A DNA stretch of 64,000 bases from Pseudarthrobacter siccitolerans (GTDB lineage: Bacteria; Actinomycetota; Actinomycetes; Actinomycetales; Micrococcaceae): positions 248,001 through 312,000 of the forward strand of contig NZ_CAQI01000053.1 of NCBI RefSeq assembly GCF_001046895.1. The letters are read 5' to 3'. Shown piece by piece: positions 9,044 to 16,867 of the stretch. Under the pieces are notes generated by a model that was not told the DNA's origin, did no database searches, and was given only the letters and a program-made list of their open reading frames with translations. The first letter of the stretch is position 1. Every line of letters begins with the position of its first letter. The position numbers and the translations under genes are program-made.

Positions 9044-9397
9044 TCACGCTCCCAAACCTGTGCTGGCCGGCCGTTCCGGCCAGTCCACGCACTGTTCATA
9101 GCCCTCGTGCTTGCGCAGGTAGGCGGCGATGAACGGGCAATGCGGAATGATCCGCTTTCCTGCTGCCACAACGTCGTCCAGCGCAAAGTGGGCGAGGACC
9201 TTTCCCAGGCCCTGGCCTTCAAAGTCCGGCGAGGTTTCGGTGTGGCTGAAGTCGATATGGCCGGGCAGGTCCTGGTAGAAGGACTGCACGGCGAGTTTGC
9301 CGCCCACCAGCAGTTCGTAGCGGTGCTGCGCGTCATTGCGCCGCAGCGTGACGTCGGGGGTGAACCTATCCTCGGTGGACATCATGTTCTCGGTCAT
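9044..9397 (-). CDS. NATD1/YjdJ-type GNAT acetyltransferase
   Basis: 117 residues, matching the short NATD1/YjdJ group. There is a beta-sheet core, the acetyl-CoA loop GQGLGKVL near residue 61, a helix, then IPHCPFIAAYL and a C-terminal hydrophilic tail (HEGYEQCVDWP). These minimal N-acetyltransferases have unknown substrates. The ATG at 9397 is followed by another in-frame ATG near 9382 and either may be used. It stands alone between the flavoprotein and the DUF1304 gene, all on the minus strand. Confidence 0.8.
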   Translation of the reverse strand: MTENMMSTEDRFTPDVTLRRNDAQHRYELLVGGKLAVQSFYQDLPGHIDFSHTETSPDFEGQGLGKVLAHFALDDVVAAGKRIIPHCPFIAAYLRKHEGYEQCVDWPERPASTGLGA

Positions 9398-9442
9398 GGT
9401 TCGACACTGGCACTACTTCACCCCGCTGGCAATGCCCGGGAG

Positions 9443-9513
9443 CCCCCTCCTGCGGCTTCCCGGGACGCTGGCCCGCAGGAGGGGGACACTGGTCCGGCAG
9501 GAGGGGGACACTG
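9443..9513. repeat. Hairpin and 22-base direct repeat in intergenic DNA
   Basis: The 17-mer GCAGGAGGGGGACACTG occurs at 9475-9491 and again at 9497-9513 (period 22). An inverted copy of its first part, CCCCCTCCTGCGG, lies at 9443-9455 and can pair with 9473-9485. The stretch sits between two minus-strand genes and may fold into a terminator-like hairpin, though there is no clean T-run after it. Confidence 0.5.
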
Positions 9514-9536
9514 CGGGCTAAGGAGCGGCCGCGGCG

Positions 9537-9947
9537 TCAGGCCATGCGGAGGAGGGCGAAAAGCCCCAGCACGACGGCGAGCAGGGGCAGAGTGCCTTGG
9601 GTGGCAGCGGGCCGGAGGTACTTCCTGCCCGTCAAGGCCAGGACTGCCGCAGCCAACACCATCGAACCGCAGCTGCTGAAGACGAGGGTCCAGCCCGCCA
9701 CCCACGGTGCCGATCCCCCGGGTGCCAGCGCCACGCAGCCGACGCCGATGAAAGCTCCGACGGCCAGGAAGAGGTTGTAGAAGCCTTGGTTGTAGGCAAG
9801 CGGCCGGGTGGTTTCGGCGTCGGCCTGGGAACCCACCCCGAAACGCTTCCAGGTGGCCGGCCTGGTCCAGGTGACCGACTCCATGGTGAAGATGTAGACG
9901 TGCAGCGCAGCGGCCAGGAACGCAAAAAGGAGGGAGACCAGGATCAT
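9537..9947 (-). CDS. DUF1304 membrane protein
   Basis: 136 residues with four hydrophobic helices. The family pattern is visible: an N-terminal helix ending in HVYIFTMES, then the segment TRPLAYNQGFYNLFLA, and two further helices. Members are small integral membrane proteins of unknown function in many bacteria. The length fits the family. It is monocistronic as far as the sequence shows. The ATG at 9947 begins directly at the first helix, as usual for the family. Confidence 0.85.
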   Translation of the reverse strand: MILVSLLFAFLAAALHVYIFTMESVTWTRPATWKRFGVGSQADAETTRPLAYNQGFYNLFLAVGAFIGVGCVALAPGGSAPWVAGWTLVFSSCGSMVLAAAVLALTGRKYLRPAATQGTLPLLAVVLGLFALLRMA

Positions 9948-9973
9948 TGCTTGATCCTAGCCTCCCCCTCCCG

Positions 9974-10036
9974 GAGTTTTTGTCCAGATATGCAGGCCTA
10001 ATGAGGGTTTAACCCTGCATATCTGGACAAAAACTC
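9974..10036. repeat. Inverted repeat, 23-base perfect arms (copy 1 of a dispersed hairpin)
   Basis: The left arm at 9974-9996 begins GAGTTTTTGTCCAGATA. The right arm at 10014-10036 is its exact reverse complement, with a 17-base loop. A second copy with the same outer arms is at 12426-12490. It lies 10 bases beyond the aldolase stop and may work as a bidirectional terminator or be a REP-like element. The T-run lies inside the stem rather than after it, so it is not a standard intrinsic terminator. Confidence 0.85.
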
Positions 10037-10046
10037 GAAGGGAATG

Positions 10047-10898
10047 TCAGCGCGTGAGGGTCGCCAGCGTGGTGCTGGCGAAGCTGCGGGCGGCCTGGTT
10101 CCAGTGGCTCAGGAGACCCTGGAGGTTTTCGCCGTCGGAACGGTGGGCCGGAAGCTGGGCCTGCAGCGTGGCCAGGACGCCGGTGCGGAGTTCGGTGTTG
10201 AAGTTGACCTTGCCGACGTTCATGGACGCCGCCTTCACCAGTTCCTCTGCAGGAATGCCGGAGGCGCCGTGGAGCACCAGCGGGATATGGGTCCGCACGG
10301 CGATGTCCTGCAGGACATCCCACCGCAGCTGCGGCTCCCCCTTGTACTTGCCGTGGACATTTCCGACGGCGACGGCCAGCAGTTCCGCGCCGGTCCGGGA
10401 CACAAAGTCCTCCACCTGCGCCGAATCCGTCAGCCCGGCCACCGACACGCCGGACTGGTCTGCGCCGAAGGCGCGGTCCTCGTCTCCGGCCAGGCCGCCC
10501 AGCTCGGCTTCCAGCACCACGTCCGGACCCAGCAGATCCCGGGCGGCGCGGACCAGCGCGATGTTGTCCTCGTAAGGGAGGGACGAACCGTCGGCCAGGA
10601 CGGAATCCGCCCCGGCCGTAACGGCGTCGGCCATCACTGAAAGGTCGGTGGCGTGGTCAAGCTGCACCGCGACCGGAACGGCTGCGGCGTCGGCGAGGCC
10701 GCGCAGGGCTCCAATGAGCCGCAGTCCGTTGGGTGTGGCGGCTGTTTTGGGTGCGACCAGCAGGATGACGCCGCGGCCGGATTCCTCCGCAGCGGCCACC
10801 ACTGCCAGCGCGGTGGTGAAGTCGTAGCAGGTGAAGGCCGGGACCGCCGAGCCGTGCTGCAGTGCGGACGTGACCAGGTGGTCGAGTCGGGTGCGCAT
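10047..10898 (-). CDS. Class II (fructose-bisphosphate-like) aldolase
   Basis: 283 residues of the zinc-dependent FBA/KbaY/GatY family. QLDHATD near residue 80 holds a metal His, EAELGGLAGDED near 132 is a class II signature, GNVHGKYK near 178 holds another metal His, LVLHGASGIP near 207 holds the third metal ligand, and NFNTELR is the substrate loop. Its start overlaps the GntP stop (ATGA), so both are translated together. Next to an acid-sugar dehydrogenase and a DUF1537 kinase, it probably cleaves a phosphorylated keto-acid sugar rather than fructose bisphosphate; the substrate is inferred. Confidence 0.82.
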   Translation of the reverse strand: MRTRLDHLVTSALQHGSAVPAFTCYDFTTALAVVAAAEESGRGVILLVAPKTAATPNGLRLIGALRGLADAAAVPVAVQLDHATDLSVMADAVTAGADSVLADGSSLPYEDNIALVRAARDLLGPDVVLEAELGGLAGDEDRAFGADQSGVSVAGLTDSAQVEDFVSRTGAELLAVAVGNVHGKYKGEPQLRWDVLQDIAVRTHIPLVLHGASGIPAEELVKAASMNVGKVNFNTELRTGVLATLQAQLPAHRSDGENLQGLLSHWNQAARSFASTTLATLTR

Positions 10899-12316
10899 CA
10901 GACGGCAAGTCCGCCTGTGAGGATCCAGACCAGGAACGTCAGGGCGAATCCGGCCAAGCCCAAAACGGTGGTGAGCACCGTCCAGGTCTTGAGCCCGTCC
11001 GCCACTGAGAGGCCAAGGAAGCGCGTCACGATCCAGAAACCGGAGTCGTTGACGTGGCTGAGCCCCAGCGCGCCGAAGCCCATGGCGACCAGGATGAGTG
11101 CCGTCTGGAAAGGTGAGAAACCGCCGTCCGCCACGGAAGCTGCCAGCAGTCCCGAGGTGGTGATGATGGCAACTGTTGCAGAACCTTGGGATGCACGCAG
11201 GATGGCTGCGAGGACGAAGGCCATCACGACCACCGGGAGGCCGGCAGTCTGCAGCCCTTCCGCGAGGGCCTTTCCGATGCCGGACACGGTGAGTACCTTG
11301 CCGAAGACGCCGCCGGCGCCGGTGACCAGGATAACGATCGCGGTGGGGGCGAGTGCGGAGTCCATGACCTCACCGGTGTGCTGCGAGGACCACCCGCGGC
11401 GGATTCCCAGGAAGTAGTAGGCCAGGCCAAGGGCGGTGAGAAGGGCGATCAGCGGAGCTCCAACAAAGGCCGCGAGCTGGGCGGGGAAGGAATCCTTGGG
11501 CAGGATCACAGCGCCGACGGTTCCCACCATGATCATGAGGATCGGAAGGACAATCAGGGTGATGATCATGGCCGGGCTGGGAGCGGTCTTGACCTCGCTC
11601 TTGACGGCAACGCTGGAAGTGCCCTGGGCAGCCTCCTGCTCGACCTGTGAAGTCCCGGTACCAAAGAGCCGGAACTGCTCGGCGGTGGAGGGCAGCATGG
11701 TGAAATCGCGGCGGTTGAGCCGGCGGGCAACAAAGTAGCCCAGGACGCCCACGGGAATGCAGAGGGCGAGGCCGATGATGGTGGTCCAGCCGATGTCCGC
11801 GCCGAGGATTCCCGCGCCGCCGACGACGCCGGGGTGCGGCGGGACAACAACGTGGATTGCCAGCATGATGCCGCCAACGGGCAGGCCGATCTTGACCGGG
11901 TTCACCCCGGCGGCCTTGGCAAATCCGTAGATGATGGGGATCAGGATGATGAATCCGACGTCAAAGAAGACCGGGATGGCCAGCAGGAAGGCTGCGGAGG
12001 TCAAGGCGGCGATGACCCTGCGGGGACCGAGCAGCTGCGTGAATTTACCGGCGAGGGACTGTGCGCCGCCGGAAATCTCGATCATCTTGCCCAGCATGGC
12101 GCCAAGGCCCACCAGGATGGCGACGGAACCCAGGGTGCCGCCCATGCCTTCAGTAACGGTCTTGATGACGTCCGGCAGCGGGATGCCTGCCACCAGGGCC
12201 ACTGCAACGCTGACCACGAGCAGGGCAAGGAATGCGGGGATTTTGAACTTGATAACGGCCACAAGGAGCAGGGCGACGCCCGCCGCTGCTATGGCCAGAA
12301 GAGCTAGTGCGCTCAT
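10898..12316 (-). CDS. GntP-family gluconate/acid-sugar permease
   Basis: 472 residues, about 12 hydrophobic helices, typical GntP length. The segment VVPPHPGVVGG near residue 155 is a GntP/YgbN hallmark, and GLSHVNDSGFWIV near 420 is the conserved C-terminal loop. The family symports gluconate and related aldonates with protons. The gene is coupled by ATGA to the aldolase downstream. A repeat hairpin and about 190 bases separate it from the dehydrogenase upstream, so the pair may form its own transcript. Confidence 0.92.
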   Translation of the reverse strand: MSALALLAIAAAGVALLLVAVIKFKIPAFLALLVVSVAVALVAGIPLPDVIKTVTEGMGGTLGSVAILVGLGAMLGKMIEISGGAQSLAGKFTQLLGPRRVIAALTSAAFLLAIPVFFDVGFIILIPIIYGFAKAAGVNPVKIGLPVGGIMLAIHVVVPPHPGVVGGAGILGADIGWTTIIGLALCIPVGVLGYFVARRLNRRDFTMLPSTAEQFRLFGTGTSQVEQEAAQGTSSVAVKSEVKTAPSPAMIITLIVLPILMIMVGTVGAVILPKDSFPAQLAAFVGAPLIALLTALGLAYYFLGIRRGWSSQHTGEVMDSALAPTAIVILVTGAGGVFGKVLTVSGIGKALAEGLQTAGLPVVVMAFVLAAILRASQGSATVAIITTSGLLAASVADGGFSPFQTALILVAMGFGALGLSHVNDSGFWIVTRFLGLSVADGLKTWTVLTTVLGLAGFALTFLVWILTGGLAV

Positions 12317-12425
12317 CGTGTGTCTCCTTTGACGTCGCTGGCTAAGCCTAGCGAGCTTGCTGATTAGGGGAACGCTGGGAGGTACGGCGACGGCGGAGGG
12401 GGGACCGCCGTCGTCGTCCTTCTTT

Positions 12426-12490
12426 GGAGTTTTTGTCCAGATACGCAGGGCAAACAGGCCCTTAAGTCGGCTTATCTGGACAAAAACTCC
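12426..12490. repeat. Inverted repeat, copy 2 of the GAGTTTTTGTCC hairpin
   Basis: The arms 12426-12443 (GGAGTTTTTGTCCAGATA) and 12473-12490 are exact reverse complements. The inner part differs from copy 1 (9974-10036). The element lies between the dehydrogenase stop (12508) and the GntP start (12316), so the two copies bracket the aldolase-GntP pair. Confidence 0.85.
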
Positions 12491-12507
12491 TGGCGGGGAG
12501 GTACGTG

Positions 12508-13407
12508 CTACTTGGTGCGCCTGGTGGGGGCGACCACCTTGATGACGGCAGAGTCATCGGCCGCGGCGAGTCCCTGGGCCTGGCCCAGGAGGTAGAGCTG
12601 CTCGGCAGCGGCGGCAACCGGGGCTGCCAGTCCGGCCGCGCGGGTGGCTTTGCCCACGATGCCCATGTCCTTGACGAAGATGTCCAGGCGGGACAGGACC
12701 TCGGCGCCTTCCTCGTTATAGGCCTCGAGGATGCGGGGACCGCGGTTGGAGAGCATGAACGAGCCGGCGGCACCGGCTTCGAGGGCGGCGAGGGTCTTGG
12801 CCTGGTCCAGTCCCAGCGCGTCCGCGAGGGCCATGGCTTCGGCGGCTGCGGCGATGTGGACGCCGCAGAGGAGTTGATTGACCGTCTTGAGGGCCTGGCC
12901 GTCGCCGGGCTTGTCGCCCACCACGGTGAGCGTGGAGGCAAGCAGTTCCAGGGCGGGGGCAGCCTTTTCACGGGCCTCGGGGGAAGCGCCCACCACGATC
13001 AGCAGGTCGCCTTCGCCGGCGCGCTTGGGGCCGCCGGACAGCGGGGCATCCACGAGCTCAACCCCGTATTCGGCCAGCTTCGCGACGGTGGCGGGGATGG
13101 CCTCGGTGCCCACGGTGCTGCCGAGGATCACGACGGCGCCCTGCTCCAGCACGGTGGCAACGCCGTTCTCACCGAAGAGGACGTCATTGAGCTGCTCGCC
13201 GTTGCGGACAGCCAGCAGGACGGCGTCGGCACCCTTGGCGGCTTCGCGGGCGGTGCTGAACGTGGCGATGCCGGCTTCTTCGGCGAGCTTGAGGCGGGGC
13301 TCTGCGATGTCGAAGCCGTGGACGGTCAGCTGGGATGCGAGGCGGGTGGCCATGGGCAGGCCCATGGCGCCAAGGCCCAGGACGGCGACGGTGTAGTTAC
13401 TGGTCAT
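12508..13407 (-). CDS. NAD(P)-dependent beta-hydroxyacid dehydrogenase (LtnD/YgbJ-like)
   Basis: 299 residues of the 3-hydroxyisobutyrate dehydrogenase superfamily. The cofactor motif GLGAMGLPMA is near residue 9, the substrate motif DAPLSGGPKRAGEG near 118 and the catalytic-lysine region LKTVNQLL near 170. LtnD/YgbJ members oxidise L-threonate or related four-carbon acid sugars at C2. Here the gene lies next to a DUF1537 kinase, the usual LtnD partner. The start is ATG 13407 with GGAG upstream; the frame is open 16 codons further but that part does not fit the family. The exact substrate is unknown. Confidence 0.87.
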   Translation of the reverse strand: MTSNYTVAVLGLGAMGLPMATRLASQLTVHGFDIAEPRLKLAEEAGIATFSTAREAAKGADAVLLAVRNGEQLNDVLFGENGVATVLEQGAVVILGSTVGTEAIPATVAKLAEYGVELVDAPLSGGPKRAGEGDLLIVVGASPEAREKAAPALELLASTLTVVGDKPGDGQALKTVNQLLCGVHIAAAAEAMALADALGLDQAKTLAALEAGAAGSFMLSNRGPRILEAYNEEGAEVLSRLDIFVKDMGIVGKATRAAGLAAPVAAAAEQLYLLGQAQGLAAADDSAVIKVVAPTRRTK

Positions 13408-13466
13408 GGTGTTCTCCATTGAATTTTTTGCGGGGGTTTCGACGGGCTCAATCACCGGTGTGGGGA

Positions 13467-14957
13467 TTAGAAAGTGTTGCTGAGTTTGCGGGTGACGTCG
13501 GCGAGGGACTGGTCGTCGCCCACGTTGCCGGCGAAGACGATGTACGGGATGCCCTTGGCGGGGCCGTCCACCGGTTCCCAGAGCGAGACGATGCCGGGAA
13601 GCATGGGCCCGCGGACGATGGCGTGGCGGATTTCCAGGCCGTGCGCCGCCACATCGGAGGAGGTGATGCCGCCCTTGGCGATGACGAACCGCGGCGGGAA
13701 GGTCTTCAGCGTCCGGTTCACCACGGCGACGACGGCGGCGGAGACGGTGCGTGCGATCCGCAGGCTTTCGGCGGGGTCGTCCGTCTTGATCAGCAGGCGG
13801 CTGGTGTGGACGATGACGTCGCCGCCGCGGAGGGCTTCGACGACGGTGTCCACAGTCTGGTCCAGGTGTTCCTGTGCGGTGCCGCCGAGGAGTTCCTCGA
13901 CGTCGATCTCCACGATCCGGGCGGCGCTGTGCTGTTCGGTCAGGGCCTTGAGCTGGCGGGTGGTGACGCCAACGTGGGAGCCGACGACGATCAGGCCGCC
14001 GGCCTCGGACGGGGTGTTCCCGGCGTACGCTTCAGCGCCGCTGAGCTCGGCGCGGATCTCCTGCCCGATGCGGGCGCGGCCAAACGGCGGACCCACCCGG
14101 TAGAGCAGCTTCTTGCCCCGGCGTTCGGCTTCTTCGAGGCCGAGGGACAGGGCGCGGAGGTCGTTTTCGGTGACGATGTCAGCCACGATGGGGGTGGAGT
14201 CCGTGGCGGCTTCGATGGCGTCGGCGATAGCGTTGGCGCTGGTCTGCGCACCCTCGGCAGGATCCTTGGCCGTTGCTCCGGCGCGGATGGTATTGAGGTC
14301 CAGGACGATCACGGAGTCCGCGGCGAAGCGTCCCTGGGACTTTTCCTGGACGTAGTCGGCCATCACGGAGGTGGTGAAGCCGAAGGTGGCGTCCTTGGCG
14401 AATTCGGTCTGGGACACCGGGGTGAGCGTGCCGGCTGCCTCACCGGTGCCGCGCATGTAGTGGACGCCGCCGATGGTGACCCGCCCGGCGTCGGGGAACG
14501 CTGGAACCAGGACCACGCCGTCGGTCCTTTCCCCGCTGACCTCGGCCACGGTGGCGGCGATGACGTCCGGCTCGAGGGGGTAGTGGCCGCGGAGGGTGGA
14601 ATCGCTGCGGCTGACGAAACCGAGGCGCAGTTCAGCGGGTGACCCGGCGGCGGCGAGGGCGTTGCGGACCACTTCCTCGTTGCGGGCTGCGGCTTCCGCG
14701 GGGTCCAGGCTCCGGGTGTTGGTCAGGACGTAGACGGCGGGCTTGGACTGGCCGAAGGCCCAGATGAAGTCCTCAACGTCCCAGCGGGTGAGCACGGGCA
14801 GATCCGCCACGGACTGGGTTCCCGTGGGGTCGTCGTCGAGCACTACCAGCACCCGCGGGGTCTCCGCGTTGGAGGCGGCCAGGGTGCTGGCCACCAGTTC
14901 GGCGGGAATCCGGACCTCGGCCGGATAGGCGGCCAGGACGTCTGCTTCAAGCTTCAC
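13467..14957 (-). CDS. DUF1537 acid-sugar kinase (OtnK/YgbK-like)
   Basis: 496 residues, the normal size of the two-domain four-carbon acid sugar kinases. VLDDDPTGTQS near residue 37 is the N-terminal signature. The Rossmann-like C-terminal nucleotide domain includes FVIAKGGITSSDVA near 416. OtnK phosphorylates 3-oxo-tetronate; other members act on related keto-acid sugars. The start is GTG 14957 with ACGGAG seven bases upstream. The frame stays open to 15503 but crosses the operator and the divergent regulator gene, so the extension is rejected. A TGTCTGACA operator 50 bases upstream implies control by the GntR neighbour. Confidence 0.9.
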   Translation of the reverse strand: MKLEADVLAAYPAEVRIPAELVASTLAASNAETPRVLVVLDDDPTGTQSVADLPVLTRWDVEDFIWAFGQSKPAVYVLTNTRSLDPAEAAARNEEVVRNALAAAGSPAELRLGFVSRSDSTLRGHYPLEPDVIAATVAEVSGERTDGVVLVPAFPDAGRVTIGGVHYMRGTGEAAGTLTPVSQTEFAKDATFGFTTSVMADYVQEKSQGRFAADSVIVLDLNTIRAGATAKDPAEGAQTSANAIADAIEAATDSTPIVADIVTENDLRALSLGLEEAERRGKKLLYRVGPPFGRARIGQEIRAELSGAEAYAGNTPSEAGGLIVVGSHVGVTTRQLKALTEQHSAARIVEIDVEELLGGTAQEHLDQTVDTVVEALRGGDVIVHTSRLLIKTDDPAESLRIARTVSAAVVAVVNRTLKTFPPRFVIAKGGITSSDVAAHGLEIRHAIVRGPMLPGIVSLWEPVDGPAKGIPYIVFAGNVGDDQSLADVTRKLSNTF

Positions 14958-15002
14958 GGTGCACTCCGTTGTGTATGGGTCCTCGGAACCTGCTGGAACT
15001 GT

Positions 15003-15019
15003 AAGATGTCTGACATCTT
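15003..15019. promoter_or_regulatory. Operator 1 for the divergent GntR regulator
   Basis: AAGATGTC-T-GACATCTT is a perfect 17-base odd palindrome, with TGTCTGACA at its core (15007-15015). It lies 46 bases before the kinase start. The same nine-base core recurs at 15069-15077 before the regulator gene. FCD-type GntR proteins commonly bind short palindromes of this kind. Confidence 0.7.
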
Positions 15020-15068
15020 GCATTTGAATGTTAGTGTGGCACAGGACATAAAGACGCGCAAGTAGACT

Positions 15069-15077
15069 TGTCTGACA
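15069..15077. promoter_or_regulatory. Operator 2 (TGTCTGACA) upstream of the GntR gene
   Basis: This repeats the core of operator 1, 62 bases away, and sits 32 bases before the regulator start. This fits autoregulation. The flanking bases are less symmetric than in operator 1. Confidence 0.6.
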
Positions 15078-15108
15078 TATCCGCAAAGGCAGTAATGGGG
15101 GCAGCAGC

Positions 15109-15813
15109 ATGGCAAGGAAGTCGCTGGTAGGCCAGGTGGCCGACGAGCTCCTGGACCGCATCATTGCAGGCGAATTCCCGCCGGGCTCACTCGTCCCCGG
15201 AGAGCACGAACTCAGCGCCCGGCACGAAGTCAGCCGCATGACCGTCCGCGAAGCCATGAAAACCCTCGAAGCGCAGCACATCCTCAGCGTGGAGCGCGGC
15301 CGCGGCACGTTCGTCAACCCGCTCAACCGGTGGGCATCCCTGGAAGCAGTGCTGCGCGCAGCGTCAGAGGGCAAAAACGAAGGCGACGCCTCCGTCCAGC
15401 TCATCGAGCTCCGGCGGATGCTGGAAACGGGCGCCTGCGAACTGGCGGCGGGACGGATCAGCGACAGCGACATCCAGACGCTCTTCGGCCATGTGGCCGC
15501 CATGCGCGCCGCCCACGAGGTGAACGACGTTGCCGCCTTTGTGGCAGCTGACCTGGCTTTTCACGACCTGATCCTGCATGCCTCAGAAAATGTTTTTGTG
15601 GCCGTTTTGTTCGAGCCGCTCCATCGCGTGCTGGAGAAGCGGCGCACGGAGACTTCGGCCGTGCCCCAGATCCAGGAGCACGCCATCGGGCATCACCAGA
15701 ACATCGCTGAAGCCCTCGAATCCCGGGACCCCGCACGCTCCCGCGAAGCGATGGACGCGCACATGCAGCAGACCCTGGACGACCTCAAGAACCTGGTACT
15801 CGAGGCGAAGTAG
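15109..15813 (+). CDS. GntR-family transcriptional regulator, FadR/FCD type
   Basis: 234 residues. The winged helix at residues 5-70 contains PPGSLVPGEHELSARHEVSRM, then REAMKTLE and the wing VERGRGTFV. A C-terminal helical FCD domain (about 85-220) has the usual Asp and His ligand positions (DLAFHDLIL, then EHAIGHHQNI). It is transcribed away from the acid-sugar genes, with two matching palindromic sites between. It most likely represses the kinase, dehydrogenase and permease genes and responds to a sugar acid or its phosphate. Confidence 0.9.
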   Translation: MARKSLVGQVADELLDRIIAGEFPPGSLVPGEHELSARHEVSRMTVREAMKTLEAQHILSVERGRGTFVNPLNRWASLEAVLRAASEGKNEGDASVQLIELRRMLETGACELAAGRISDSDIQTLFGHVAAMRAAHEVNDVAAFVAADLAFHDLILHASENVFVAVLFEPLHRVLEKRRTETSAVPQIQEHAIGHHQNIAEALESRDPARSREAMDAHMQQTLDDLKNLVLEAK

Positions 15814-15829
15814 CTTCGGCGCCTTCGAG

Positions 15830-16867
15830 TCAGGGCTGCGGCGCGGCAGTGGTCCCGCGGACCACCAGTTCCGTGGCCACTTCCAGGGCCGTCGGCGTTC
15901 CGGAGGCAGGCTGGTCCTGCTGTTCGGTCAGCATCCCCACCGCCATCGAGGCCAATTGTGCCAGCGGTTGGCGGACAGTCGTCAGCGGCGGGGACGTCAA
16001 CGCGGCCTGGGCAATGTCGTCAAAGCCCACGATGCTGAGGTCCTGCGGGACACGCAGCGATCGCTGGGCCGCCGCGTTCATCACACCAAGCGCCTGAAGG
16101 TCGCTGCCCGTGAAGATCGCTGTGGGCGGCTGCGGCAGGTCAAGCAGTTCCCCGCCCAGCCGCATCCCCGACTCGATACTGAAATCCCCGTCCTGCACCA
16201 GCTCGGGCAGGACCGGAAGCCCGGCTTCATGCAGTGCTGCCGCATAGGCGGCATAACGTGCCCGGCCATGTCCGGCGCTGTGCTTTCGGCCGGTGATGAT
16301 GCCGATCCGCCGGTGGCCCTGCCCCAGCAGGTGGCTCACCGCGGCGAGCGCTCCGGAGAACGACGCCGGGCTGACGCTGGGAACTGCCAGGCCTTCGGTT
16401 CCTTCCGGGTCGATGGCGACGGCCGGAATCTTCAGGGCCCGCACCATGGTGACCAGCCGGGAGCCCTTCCGGGGCGCCAGCAGCAGCACGCCGTCGAGCC
16501 GGTTCACTGACGGCTCCCGCAGTTTGCGCCAGCGCTCCGCCGTGGTGTGTTCTGCGCGGGCGTACGCCACCGCGTATCCCAACCGGTCCGCCGCCGCCTC
16601 CACACCCGCCATGGTCTCCAGGACCCAGGGCGAATCGAAGTTGTTGACCACCAGCTGCAGGAAGCCCGGTTGGGCAGGCGCCGCCGCACGCTTGGAGTAG
16701 TCCAGCTCCTCCAGGGCCTGCTGCACCCTGGCGCGGGTGGCGTCCGAGACATGGGTCCGGCCGTTGAGCACCTTGGAGACAGTGGGTACGGAAACACCCG
16801 CCGCGGCCGCGACGTCAGCAATCTTGGGACGCGGGGTGGCGGTCACGGGGGCAGTCCTCGGGGTCAT
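15830..16867 (-). CDS. LacI-family transcriptional regulator
   Basis: 345 residues. The HTH region begins at PKIADVAAAAGVSVPTVSKV and the hinge follows VSDATRARVQQALEELDY. A periplasmic-binding-protein-like effector domain follows, with GFDDIAQAA near residue 282. ATG 16867 overlaps the GH43 stop (ATGA), so it is the last gene of the DUF6807-GH43-LacI operon. It probably controls this operon and the divergent ABC importer in response to an oligosaccharide; candidate sites lie at 19486-19523. Confidence 0.92.
   Translation of the reverse strand: MTPRTAPVTATPRPKIADVAAAAGVSVPTVSKVLNGRTHVSDATRARVQQALEELDYSKRAAAPAQPGFLQLVVNNFDSPWVLETMAGVEAAADRLGYAVAYARAEHTTAERWRKLREPSVNRLDGVLLLAPRKGSRLVTMVRALKIPAVAIDPEGTEGLAVPSVSPASFSGALAAVSHLLGQGHRRIGIITGRKHSAGHGRARYAAYAAALHEAGLPVLPELVQDGDFSIESGMRLGGELLDLPQPPTAIFTGSDLQALGVMNAAAQRSLRVPQDLSIVGFDDIAQAALTSPPLTTVRQPLAQLASMAVGMLTEQQDQPASGTPTALEVATELVVRGTTAAPQP

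Noticed and set aside
14958-15503. Upstream extension of the DUF1537 kinase frame
   Set aside because: It would cross the operator and most of the divergent regulator gene; GTG 14957 has a ribosome site and the family start.
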